Shown: positions 53,593 through 62,924 of the stretch, in pieces | Position numbering within the stretch: the first letter of the stretch is position 1 | Layout of the letters: the number at the start of each line of letters is the position of its first letter | The notes under the pieces: generated by a model | Seen by the model: the letters and a program-made list of their open reading frames with translations, nothing else | Told to the model about the DNA's origin: nothing | Databases searched by the model: none | Translations under genes and position numbers: made by a program | DNA from: Blastocatellia bacterium AA13 | Lineage (GTDB): Bacteria > Acidobacteriota > Blastocatellia > UBA7656 | NCBI GenBank assembly: GCA_003222245.1 | Contig: QHVH01000009.1 | Location: 248,001 to 312,000, forward strand | Direction of reading: 5' to 3' | Length of the DNA stretch: 64,000 nt

Positions 53593-56500
53593 TTAGAACA
53601 GGAAGGACGATTCCGCGTCGCTCACGTTCGGTAGATCCGAGATGACGCCCGCGAATTCGTTTTCTCCGGAGAGCAGCGGAAAATCCAGAACCCTCCATTC
53701 AGGGTGGCTCGTCATCGTTTCGAGCACTATTTCGAAATGGCGCAGCATCTCTCTCACGGTAGCCGAATCAAACAGCTCGGTCTTGTACTGCAGCCCCGCG
53801 GTCACAGTGTCTTCCTGTTCCATAATCGTGAGGCCGAGATCGAGCTTTGCCGCTCCGGGATCGGTCGGAAGAAAACTCAAGGTCAAACCGGGAAGATTGA
53901 ACTCCACCGGCGACGTGTTCATGAACACGAACCATACTTGAACGATCGGAGTGTGCTTGAGAGTACGTTCCGGCCGCAATATCTCGACCAGTTTATCGAA
54001 TGGCAGATCCTGATTCGCATGCGCGCCCAGCACCGTTTCGCGCACGCGATGGAGCAGATCGCGAAACGAAGGGTTCCCGGTAAAGTCGGTCTTCATCGCG
54101 AGCGTGTTCACGAACAACCCGATGAGAGGTTCCATCTCCACGCGACTGCGTCCGCCCGACGGACTGCCTACGACAATCTCTTCCTGCTCCGTATAGCGCC
54201 TCAGCAAGGTTTGATATGCGGCCAGGAAAGTCATGTACTGGGTGACGCCTTCGCGACGGCCCAGTTCTCTAAGCGCTTCGGTCAACTCGGGTCCGATCTC
54301 GAGATATGCCCTGTCGCCGGCGTTGCTCTGCATCTCCGAGCGGGGCCTGTCGATCGGAAGTTTCAGCAGCGCGGGAATGTTCTGCAATTGGTCTTTCCAA
54401 TACTCGACCTGTCGATCATAGATGTCACCCCGCAATAATTGCTCCTGCCACACCGCATAATCAGCGTATTGCACCGGCAGCTCTTCGAGGGGCGACTCTT
54501 CGCCTGTAGTAAACGAGTTATACAACCGGGCGATCTCGCGAACCAGCACTTCGAACGACCAGCCATCGCCGACAATGTGGTGCATCGTAAGTACTCCGAC
54601 GTAGTCGTGCGCGGCAAGCTGTATAAGCCGTACCACAAGCATCGCTCCGCGAGTCAGGTCGAAGCTGTGTCGGCTCGCTTCAACGGCTAGTCGCCTCGAC
54701 TCGGCTTCCGCGGCCTCCGGGTCAAGCGCGCTCAGATCGATCCTGGCCGGCGGCGCGACGGCATCGTCGTTTATTACTTGCACGGGTCTTCCATCAACTT
54801 CGGCGAACGTCGTGCGGAGAACCTCGTGGCGTCTCACAACCGAGTCGAGCGCGCGTTCGAGCGAGTCGACATCAAGCTCGCCGCGCAGTCTCACGGCGGT
54901 GGCTATGTTGTACAACGGCGTGCCGGGATAAAGCCGGTCGAAGAACCAGAGCCTTTGCTGGGCGAACGAGAGAGGCAGCGCACCGTCGCGCGAAGCCCGC
55001 GTTATCGGTGGAATCAATGCCTTGCCGCTGTCGGCGGCGCATTCGAGAAAGCGAGCGAGCGCGGCGATAGTCGGGTTGTCGAAAATCGCCCTTAAGGCCA
55101 CCTCCACTCCGAATGCGTCTCGGACCCGCGCCATCACTTGGGTCGCGAGCAGGGAATGTCCTCCGAGCTCGAAGAAGTTATCGAATACTCCGACCTGATC
55201 CACGCGAAGAACCTGCGACCAGATCGATGCGAGCAATTCTTCGATGGGCGTTCGCGCCGAGATGGCGGCTGTCTCCAGCTCAGGCCTGCTTCGCCCCGGT
55301 TCAGGCAGCGATTTCCGATCGATCTTGCCATTAGAGCTCACAGGCATTCGATCGAGCGTCACGAAAATCGACGGAGCCATGGACTCCGGAAGCTTCATCC
55401 TCAAATGACGGCGCAGTTCTGATTGAGACGGCGCCGTTTCAGCTACAGGCGTTATGTAGGCGACGAGCCGCGTCCCCTCGGACTCATCTTCCCGCGCGAC
55501 GACAACCGCCTCTTTCACGGCTTCGTGCTCCATCAGCGCTATTTCGATCTCGCCCAACTCGATGCGGACTCCTCTGATTTTCACCTGATAATCCGTCCGC
55601 CCAATGTACTCGATCGTTCCATCGAATGAGTAGCGAGCCAGATCACCGGTTCGATACAACCGCCGTCCTTCGTCTTTGCCGAAGGGATCCGGTATAAATT
55701 TCGCCGCCGTCAGATCGGCCCGGCTCAAGTACCCTCGTCCGACTCCTACGCCGCCAACACAAAGCTCTCCGGCAACTCCCGCCGGAACCGGATGCAGGTT
55801 CCTGTCGACGAGGTGAATTCTCAGGTTTGCTATTGGCCTGCCTATTGGAATGCTTCGCGGTTCATCGCGTCTTTCACAATCCCAGTAAGTTACGTCGACG
55901 GCGGCTTCGGCCGGACCATAGAGATTGTGCAGCTCCGCGGCGCTCTTGGACATGAACTCGCTCGCCATCTCGGCCGGCAGGGCCTCGCCGCTGCTGATCA
56001 CTCGCCGCAACGTTCCACATGCTCCTTCATCCATCTCATCCAGAAACACTCGCATCATCGCAGGCACAAAGTGGATCGTGGTTATTCTTCGCTCTTCGAT
56101 AAAGCTCGCCAGATAGGCGCTGTCCCTATGGCCGCCCGGACGGGTTATGACAAGCCGCGCTCCTTCCATCAGCGGCCAGAAGCACTCGACTACCGAATCG
56201 TCGAAGGTGTACGGCGTTTTCTGCGCCATGAGATCCTCTTCGCCGATTCGATATGCATCCTGCATCCATCTCAACCGGTTCGCGATGCCTTGATGAGAGT
56301 TCATCGCCCCCTTTGGTTGTCCCGTCGAACCCGACGTGTAGATCACATACGCCAGGCTGTCGGGGGTCGCTTCGCTCGCGAAGTCCTCGCCGCTCTCTTT
56401 CTGGATCTCGCTTCGCCGCTCATCGACGCATATGACCTCCGCTTCAATCCGCCTCAGCTTCTCCAGGTGTTCGCTCTGGGCCAGCATCACCTTCAGCCCG

Positions 56501-59500
56501 GCGTCGCGCGTCATGTACGCGAGCCTTTCGTCCGGGTACTCAGGATCGAGCGGCACGAATGCTCCGCCGGACTTCAAGACGCCGAAAAGCGCCACGATCG
56601 TCTCCAGGCCGCGCTGCATGCAAACACCGGCCAGCGTCTCGACTCCCACGCCTTTTCTCCGCAGAAATCGCGCGAGCTTATTCGCTTCTTCGTTCAATCC
56701 GTGATAGGTCAATACCTCGTCGTCAAACTCAAGAGCGATGCGGTCGGGGGTCCTCCCGGCCTGCTCCTCGATGGCTTCATGTATGGGCTGGTTGAGATCG
56801 TAGTCGACGGCCGTGTCGTTCCATTCGTACACGGTCTCGCTGATCTCGGCCTTGCTCATCACCTCCAGATCCCGGACCGACCTGTTCATGCTCTCGGCAA
56901 TGCTCGTCAACGCAGCTACAAAGTTGTGAGTCAACCGATTTATCGTCTCTTCCTCATATTCCCGCCTGTCGTAGCTCACTCGCACTCCCAAATCCCGTCC
57001 GCTCGCCACGTCTACGGTCAACGGGTAATTCGTCTGTTCCTCGAATCGCACGTCCTTTATAACGACCCCGCCGCCGTCTCCTTCCACATCGTTGTCGACC
57101 GGGTAGTTCTCGAACACGAGAATGCTGTCGAAGAGACTTTCGCCTCCCACTTTTCCGCTCCATCTCTGCACGTCCACCAGCCTGCTGTATTCGTACTGCC
57201 GCATCTCGACCTGCTCGTCCTGAATTTTCTTCAACCAATCCTTCACCTGCTCGCGTTCATCCACGATCACCCTCACTGGCAGCGTATTGATGAACAGGCC
57301 AACAGCGTTCTCCATCGCCTCCAGCTCCGGCGGTCTTCCCGATACGGTCGCGCCGAACACCACTTCTTCTTCTCCGCTGTATTTACTCAACAGCAGCGCC
57401 CAGGCGCCTTGAACCATCGTGTTGACGGTCAACTGCTGTCGCCGCGCGGCGTCGAGGATCGCTCGAGTCTCGAACTCTCCCAGCCTGATCTCGACCTTTC
57501 CCTGGCCAGCCGCGCCGCCGCCGGCACTGAGGGTCTTGACGCCGATACCGGCCGCTCCGGCGAGGCCCTTCAACTTCTCTCGCCAATACTGCTCCGCTTC
57601 GCTTATATCCTGCTTCTTCAGCCACTCGATGTAATCCCGGTATCGCGCCGCCTCCCCGAGATCGAGTTCGCGTCCGTTCACCTTGGCTTCGTATTTCCGC
57701 ATTACCTCGCGCAGAACTACCGGCATGCACCACCCATCCATCAACAGGTGATGGCGGCTCCAGATGTACCGGTACTCTTGCTCGCCTTCCCTTATCAATG
57801 CCATCCGCATCAAGGGCGCCCGGCGGACGTCAATCCCTCTTTCTCTCTCCTCTCGCAGGTATCTTTCCGCTTGCGCATCTCTCGCGGGTTTATCCTTTCC
57901 TCGCCAATCCTCCTCTCTTATCTCGAGGTTCACGTGCTTCCAGACCACCTGCACCGGTTCGCCCACGCCCTCCCACTCAAATGAAGTCCTGAGCGCTTCA
58001 TGCCGATCCAACACTTCCTGCCAGGACTGCCGGAACGCGTTTACATCGAGGTCTCCAACGAGGCTGGCCATTGCCTGATTGCAGTAGACCCCGGACCTTG
58101 GTGAATAGAGGGTGTGGAACAACATGCCCTGCTGCATCGGCGTCAGCGGGTAAAGATCCTGTATCTCGCCGCCGCTCGCCGCAATCCTATCCAGGTCCAA
58201 CTGCTGGATGTCGACAAGCTCGAAATCGGACGGCGTGTAACCGCCGGCTCCTTCAGATAAGCAGTGCGCTATCAGATTAGACAAAGCCCCCCGGCATCTG
58301 AGAGCGAGCCTTTCAATAGTCTCTCTACGATGGCGGTTTTCGCTGTACCAGAAGCTGAGCGTGAGGACCCCGCCCGCAACGTCGCCAACCACATCCAGCA
58401 GGTATATGCGGTGAGCTCGTTCGCTTCGATCGCTGCCTTTGTCTTCGGGCGCCATCGCGAATTGCGAAGGACTTGCGGCGTTATCCAATTGTCCGAAATA
58501 GTTGAAAACCACCTCGGCGTCACCCTGCTGCTTCAGTGATTCCACGGTATGCTCGTCAGCGCTCAAGTATCTGAGAATGCCGTAGCCGATCCCCTGGTTC
58601 GGGACACGTCTCATCTGCTCTTTCACGCTTTTGAGCTTTTCTCCGGAACCGCTCTTCCTATCGAAATCGATTATTAGAGGGTACACGCTGGTGAACCAGC
58701 CGATGGTCCTGGTGACATCGATGCCGGGAGCTATGTCTTCACGGCCGTGTCCCTCGATTTCTATTTTGACTCGATCGTTCCCCGTCCATTCGCTCAGCGC
58801 TTCACTCAGCGCGCAAACCAGCACTTCCTGTATTCGAGTGCGGTACGCTTCGCCGGCGCGTGTCAACAGATCCCTGGTCTCGCCTTCGTCCAAGGCGACG
58901 CGCACGGCGCGCCGTGAGCCTACGGTGTTCTCACCGCTCTGATAATCCACCGGTAGGCGCCCGGTTTTCTCCCCGGATCTCTCGATCCAGTATTCGGTTT
59001 CTTTACCGATCTCATCGCCGTCGGCATAGGACGTGAGCGCTTCGCCCCATTCCTGGTACGATGAGGTCTTGCCTCCGAAATCGATCTCAAGTCCACGCTG
59101 CGCCTGCTCGTAACCGGCGGCCAAATCCTCCAGCAGGATTCTCCAACTCACTCCATCCATCACCGTGTGATGTATAGAGATCAGCAGCCTCTCTCCTCGG
59201 GCTTCGCCGAGGTCCATCTTCGCGATCCTCACGAGCGGTCCTTCGCTCAAATCCAGGCTCTCCTGAACCTGGACCGCGGTTCTCTCTATTTCGCTTCTAA
59301 GCATCACGTCAGTGATCCCGCTCAAATCAATGACGACGAAGACGACGTTGCGCTCGCTCGCCAGATTCTCCTGCGTCCAGATGTCGTCTTGCCGATGGAA
59401 TCTCATCCTGAGCGCGTCGTGATGATCGAGCAGGCGGTCGACGACCTTGCTCAAATGCGCGGCGTCGAATTGCTGCCTGAGTTCCAGCATGAGCGATTGA

Positions 59501-62500
59501 TTGTGGCGATTCAGTTCGACCGTGGTTGTCTCAAACAATCTGTGCTGAATCGGCGTCAGCCTCACGGGTCCCGTTACCAAGCCGCGGCGCGGTTCCGACG
59601 CGGTCGCCGTGCCCGCAACGGCAGCAAGCGCCGCAACGGTCTGATGCTGAAAGATCTGTCTTGGAGTCAAACGCAGACCCGCGCGATTGGCTCTTGAGAT
59701 CACTTGTATCCCGATGATCGAATCTCCGCCGAGCTCGAAGAAATTATCGTGGACTCCAACCCGACTGGTCCCAAGCAGTTCGCCCCAGATCCGCGCCAGT
59801 GTTTCCTCGACCGGCCCGCGCGGAGCCGCGAAATCGGAATGAGCTTCGGCGAGCAGAGGTTCGCGTTTGACGAGCGCCTTGCGATCGAGCTTGCCGTGAG
59901 CCGTTCGCGGCATCGAGTCGATGAAGACGAACGCGGCCGGAACCATGTATTCGGGCAATCTTTCCTGGAGAAATCCGCGAAGCTCGGCGGTTGACGGCGC
60001 CGGAGTTTGTTCCGGAACGATGAATGCCACGAGTTCTTTTCTATTCGGGGACTGCTCCCAATCAACAACCGTGACTTCTCGAACGGAGCCATGTCTGGCG
60101 AGCACTGCCTCGATCTCACCAAGCTCTATCCGAAATCCGCGAATCTTGACCTGATGATCGCCGCGTCCGAGAAACTCTATGGAGCCGTCAGGCAGGCGGC
60201 GCGCAAGATCGCCGGTCGCATAAAGCCTCGCGCCGCAATCTTCGCTGAATGTATTTGGTATGAACCTCTCGGCGGTTAGATCCGGGCGATTGAGGTATCC
60301 TCGGGCCAGGCATGTCCCGCCGAGCAACAAGTCTCCAACGACGCCCGCCGGCGTCGGTTGAAATTGATGGTCGACCAGATAAGCTCGCGTGTTTGGAAGC
60401 GGCCGGCCGACCGGAACCGTCAATGCCTGCTCATAGAGACGATCAGGAAAGACTCGATGCGTCAGCACGCCCACTGTCGCTTCGGTCGGGCCGTAATGGT
60501 TGAAAATCTCGCAATCGGGCGCCAGCTTCGCCAGTTCCTTCACCCAGTCGGGCCGCGATGCTTCGCCGCCAACCACCAGCCACTTTCGCGGTATTAGTCG
60601 TTCGGGCCGAGCCGAAGTGAGCAGCGCCGCGAGATGCGACGGAGCGATCTTGAGACCGTCGATGATATGCTCGGTAAAGTAATTCGCCAGCGCATTCGGA
60701 TCGATGCTCGCCTCTTCCGACAATATGTGAAGACACCCGCCCATGGAGAGAGAGTCAAAGAGCACCATCTTGCTCGAGTCAACCGTGAGCGGCTGAACCA
60801 TCGCAAACGAGGACGCCGGTGAGAAGCCGAGCCGGTCCGCGCACGCTCTCGTATAGTTCACTATTTGCCGGTGCGGAATGACCACTCCTTTGGGAGCGCC
60901 GGTCGATCCTGATGTGTAGATAACGTAGGCCGCATTATTCGAGCTCACGCCGCTGACTACATTCCATACTCGGTTCGCTTCGATCGCATCGAAGAACACC
61001 GCGCGGCTGGATACGGCCGGCAGCCGTTCCGCGATCGAGCGGCGCGTCAGCACAACCGTCGCTCCGCTGTCTTCGATCATCAGGTCAACGCGATCGGCAG
61101 GCCACTTGGGATCGAGCGGCACATAGGCGCCGCCGGCCTTCAGGATTCCGAACAGCCCGATTACCATCTCGAGCGAACGCTCGACGCATAAGCCGACCAT
61201 CGATTCAGGTCCGACGCCGGCGCCCCGCAGATGCGAAGCGACGCTGTTCGCCCGCGCATTCAACTCGCCGTAGCTCAGCCAGTGCTCTTCAAACACCGCC
61301 GCCGGCGCATCGGGCGCTTGCCTCGCCTGTTCTTCGATCAGCTCATGGATGCAGGACCCGTGAGGATATTCGGTTCGCGTGTCATTCAGCTCATTCAGGA
61401 GATATCGGCTCTCGGAGCCGGTGAGAAGCGTAAGCGTTTCTATGGAGCCGTGCGGATTTTCAATCGCGCTTCGCAAGAGCACTTCATATCGATCAGCGAG
61501 GCGCTCGATTTCATCGCGTTCGTATCGGCTCGCGTCGAAATGAATCTCAGCCCTGAGCGTCTCCCCCGCATCCGCGCATGAGAGCTTCAACTTGAACCTG
61601 TCCGTGCAGGCGTGCTGTTCGTTGATTGTGAACCGCACGCCGCCAAATTGACGAGAAGGCGGCCGCGAGTGGAACTCGAAGCAGATCGGCAGGAAGGGAA
61701 TCGATCCTGGCGCGCCGTCGATAACCGCCGTTCGATTCCAGTCGAAATACTCCTGCCAATCCGACGCCTCCTCGATCCGATCAGCCATTACTTCCAGAAT
61801 CGCCGTGAGAGACGTATTGCCCTCGACGAGCGACCGCGTCGGCACTATCCGTGAGAACGGTCCGAGCGCATCGCTTATCTCATCGAGCTTCTTGCCGTCT
61901 GCGACGTAGCCGACAACTATATCGGGCTGACGTGTCAGGCGGCTCAAGAGAATCTTCCAGCAAGCAAGCATCAAGACGGGGATTGGAGCGCCTAGATTCG
62001 CCGCGGCCGTTCGTATTCGCTCCTGAAGCTCTTCGCTCAGCGCAATCGATTGCGCTTCAGGCCGAAAGGGCGCTACGGCGTTCTTGTTCTCAAAAGCGAT
62101 TGTCAGTTGATGCGCGGCGGAGATGTCGATCGAATTCCAATAAGCTCTCCCGGCCACGGCATCCTGGTCTTCGGAGTCGCCAAGATCGTTTAGCCAACGG
62201 GCTACATCGGCATACTGCATGGGCCCATCGAGTGATTCAGCGCCGTGCTCTTCGGCCTCGTAAGCGCGGCCGATTTCCATCACCAGGCTCGCTAGCGAAC
62301 CGGCATCGGCGCATAGAGCGGAAAGGTTGATGATCAAAACATGCTTATCTTCCGCTATACGGATCAGAGCCGCGTCGAGAAGAGATCCGGGCTGATAGTT
62401 GTTTGAAATAGAAGCGTCGTTGATTGTCGCGCTGGAACGCAGGCTCTTGATCTCAGTCTCCAGCTCGGCTTCACTGAGGTTGCTTAAATCAAGCTGTCGT

Positions 62501-62757
62501 AACTCCGGAACGTAGTCGTCGCATATTACCTGGCATGGAATTTCCTCCCCCGGACGAACGGCGAACGCAGTCCGGAGAATCTCGTGAGCACGCACGACGG
62601 CGCCAAACGCCTCTTCGAGCCGAGATGCATCGAGCTTGCCGGTCAGCTCGACGGAGCATCCGGCCGCGAACACCGGCGCTTCACGCAGCAGATTCCAAAG
62701 GCGCTTCTGCTGTGGAGAAAGCTCGAAACCCTCAATCACTACACCCTGTGTCTTCAT
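53593..62757 (-). CDS. NRPS two-module subunit: C*-A-T-E-C-A-T-C
   Basis: This 3054-aa subunit has C* (1-430; HHxxxDG replaced by SALCADA) and A1 (YTSGSTGAPKG near 617, HYGPTE near 751; pocket read as D-S-M-K-L-V-H-V). T1 has LGGDS (near 1009), typical before an epimerase. The E domain (HHTVMDGVSW near 1196, VFNYFGQLD) is followed by C (YPLTPMQQGMLFH, HHLLMDG near 1672; D-to-L type). A2 has a pocket read as D-D-V-H-V-S-L-V, T2 has LGGHS near 2531, and C has HHIVGDG near 2726. K and H in A1 recall acidic-residue pockets; A2 resembles the Ser code in H, S and L but differs at two positions. The first residue should be D-configured. The C-terminus ends in SDAESSFLF instead of the basic tail seen in the other subunits. 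Confidence 0.93.
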   Translation of the reverse strand: MKTQGVVIEGFELSPQQKRLWNLLREAPVFAAGCSVELTGKLDASRLEEAFGAVVRAHEILRTAFAVRPGEEIPCQVICDDYVPELRQLDLSNLSEAELETEIKSLRSSATINDASISNNYQPGSLLDAALIRIAEDKHVLIINLSALCADAGSLASLVMEIGRAYEAEEHGAESLDGPMQYADVARWLNDLGDSEDQDAVAGRAYWNSIDISAAHQLTIAFENKNAVAPFRPEAQSIALSEELQERIRTAAANLGAPIPVLMLACWKILLSRLTRQPDIVVGYVADGKKLDEISDALGPFSRIVPTRSLVEGNTSLTAILEVMADRIEEASDWQEYFDWNRTAVIDGAPGSIPFLPICFEFHSRPPSRQFGGVRFTINEQHACTDRFKLKLSCADAGETLRAEIHFDASRYERDEIERLADRYEVLLRSAIENPHGSIETLTLLTGSESRYLLNELNDTRTEYPHGSCIHELIEEQARQAPDAPAAVFEEHWLSYGELNARANSVASHLRGAGVGPESMVGLCVERSLEMVIGLFGILKAGGAYVPLDPKWPADRVDLMIEDSGATVVLTRRSIAERLPAVSSRAVFFDAIEANRVWNVVSGVSSNNAAYVIYTSGSTGAPKGVVIPHRQIVNYTRACADRLGFSPASSFAMVQPLTVDSSKMVLFDSLSMGGCLHILSEEASIDPNALANYFTEHIIDGLKIAPSHLAALLTSARPERLIPRKWLVVGGEASRPDWVKELAKLAPDCEIFNHYGPTEATVGVLTHRVFPDRLYEQALTVPVGRPLPNTRAYLVDHQFQPTPAGVVGDLLLGGTCLARGYLNRPDLTAERFIPNTFSEDCGARLYATGDLARRLPDGSIEFLGRGDHQVKIRGFRIELGEIEAVLARHGSVREVTVVDWEQSPNRKELVAFIVPEQTPAPSTAELRGFLQERLPEYMVPAAFVFIDSMPRTAHGKLDRKALVKREPLLAEAHSDFAAPRGPVEETLARIWGELLGTSRVGVHDNFFELGGDSIIGIQVISRANRAGLRLTPRQIFQHQTVAALAAVAGTATASEPRRGLVTGPVRLTPIQHRLFETTTVELNRHNQSLMLELRQQFDAAHLSKVVDRLLDHHDALRMRFHRQDDIWTQENLASERNVVFVVIDLSGITDVMLRSEIERTAVQVQESLDLSEGPLVRIAKMDLGEARGERLLISIHHTVMDGVSWRILLEDLAAGYEQAQRGLEIDFGGKTSSYQEWGEALTSYADGDEIGKETEYWIERSGEKTGRLPVDYQSGENTVGSRRAVRVALDEGETRDLLTRAGEAYRTRIQEVLVCALSEALSEWTGNDRVKIEIEGHGREDIAPGIDVTRTIGWFTSVYPLIIDFDRKSGSGEKLKSVKEQMRRVPNQGIGYGILRYLSADEHTVESLKQQGDAEVVFNYFGQLDNAASPSQFAMAPEDKGSDRSERAHRIYLLDVVGDVAGGVLTLSFWYSENRHRRETIERLALRCRGALSNLIAHCLSEGAGGYTPSDFELVDIQQLDLDRIAASGGEIQDLYPLTPMQQGMLFHTLYSPRSGVYCNQAMASLVGDLDVNAFRQSWQEVLDRHEALRTSFEWEGVGEPVQVVWKHVNLEIREEDWRGKDKPARDAQAERYLREERERGIDVRRAPLMRMALIREGEQEYRYIWSRHHLLMDGWCMPVVLREVMRKYEAKVNGRELDLGEAARYRDYIEWLKKQDISEAEQYWREKLKGLAGAAGIGVKTLSAGGGAAGQGKVEIRLGEFETRAILDAARRQQLTVNTMVQGAWALLLSKYSGEEEVVFGATVSGRPPELEAMENAVGLFINTLPVRVIVDEREQVKDWLKKIQDEQVEMRQYEYSRLVDVQRWSGKVGGESLFDSILVFENYPVDNDVEGDGGGVVIKDVRFEEQTNYPLTVDVASGRDLGVRVSYDRREYEEETINRLTHNFVAALTSIAESMNRSVRDLEVMSKAEISETVYEWNDTAVDYDLNQPIHEAIEEQAGRTPDRIALEFDDEVLTYHGLNEEANKLARFLRRKGVGVETLAGVCMQRGLETIVALFGVLKSGGAFVPLDPEYPDERLAYMTRDAGLKVMLAQSEHLEKLRRIEAEVICVDERRSEIQKESGEDFASEATPDSLAYVIYTSGSTGQPKGAMNSHQGIANRLRWMQDAYRIGEEDLMAQKTPYTFDDSVVECFWPLMEGARLVITRPGGHRDSAYLASFIEERRITTIHFVPAMMRVFLDEMDEGACGTLRRVISSGEALPAEMASEFMSKSAAELHNLYGPAEAAVDVTYWDCERRDEPRSIPIGRPIANLRIHLVDRNLHPVPAGVAGELCVGGVGVGRGYLSRADLTAAKFIPDPFGKDEGRRLYRTGDLARYSFDGTIEYIGRTDYQVKIRGVRIELGEIEIALMEHEAVKEAVVVAREDESEGTRLVAYITPVAETAPSQSELRRHLRMKLPESMAPSIFVTLDRMPVSSNGKIDRKSLPEPGRSRPELETAAISARTPIEELLASIWSQVLRVDQVGVFDNFFELGGHSLLATQVMARVRDAFGVEVALRAIFDNPTIAALARFLECAADSGKALIPPITRASRDGALPLSFAQQRLWFFDRLYPGTPLYNIATAVRLRGELDVDSLERALDSVVRRHEVLRTTFAEVDGRPVQVINDDAVAPPARIDLSALDPEAAEAESRRLAVEASRHSFDLTRGAMLVVRLIQLAAHDYVGVLTMHHIVGDGWSFEVLVREIARLYNSFTTGEESPLEELPVQYADYAVWQEQLLRGDIYDRQVEYWKDQLQNIPALLKLPIDRPRSEMQSNAGDRAYLEIGPELTEALRELGRREGVTQYMTFLAAYQTLLRRYTEQEEIVVGSPSGGRSRVEMEPLIGLFVNTLAMKTDFTGNPSFRDLLHRVRETVLGAHANQDLPFDKLVEILRPERTLKHTPIVQVWFVFMNTSPVEFNLPGLTLSFLPTDPGAAKLDLGLTIMEQEDTVTAGLQYKTELFDSATVREMLRHFEIVLETMTSHPEWRVLDFPLLSGENEFAGVISDLPNVSDAESSFLF

Positions 62758-62924
62758 TGTTTCCTGACCTCAACGGATCTGAAGAATATTCGTCAAACCA
62801 CCCGCCAACGCGTTGGTAGAACCGTTAACTCATCTCGAAGGGATGTTTGTTCGGCAGCCCAAAGTAAGAACATCATTGATGGCGCCTGGGAACATTCCCA
62901 TTCCCGGCTATCCCTTTGGGACAT

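Noticed and set aside
55792-57984. 730-codon open frame on the plus strand
   Set aside because: It lies fully antisense to the NRPS E-C-A region, is Leu/Arg/His-rich without domains, and reflects the codon bias of the minus-strand gene.
62881-62924. GGGAACATTCCC palindrome before the NRPS gene at 62757
   Set aside because: Only a 5-bp arm; too short to call an operator or terminator.
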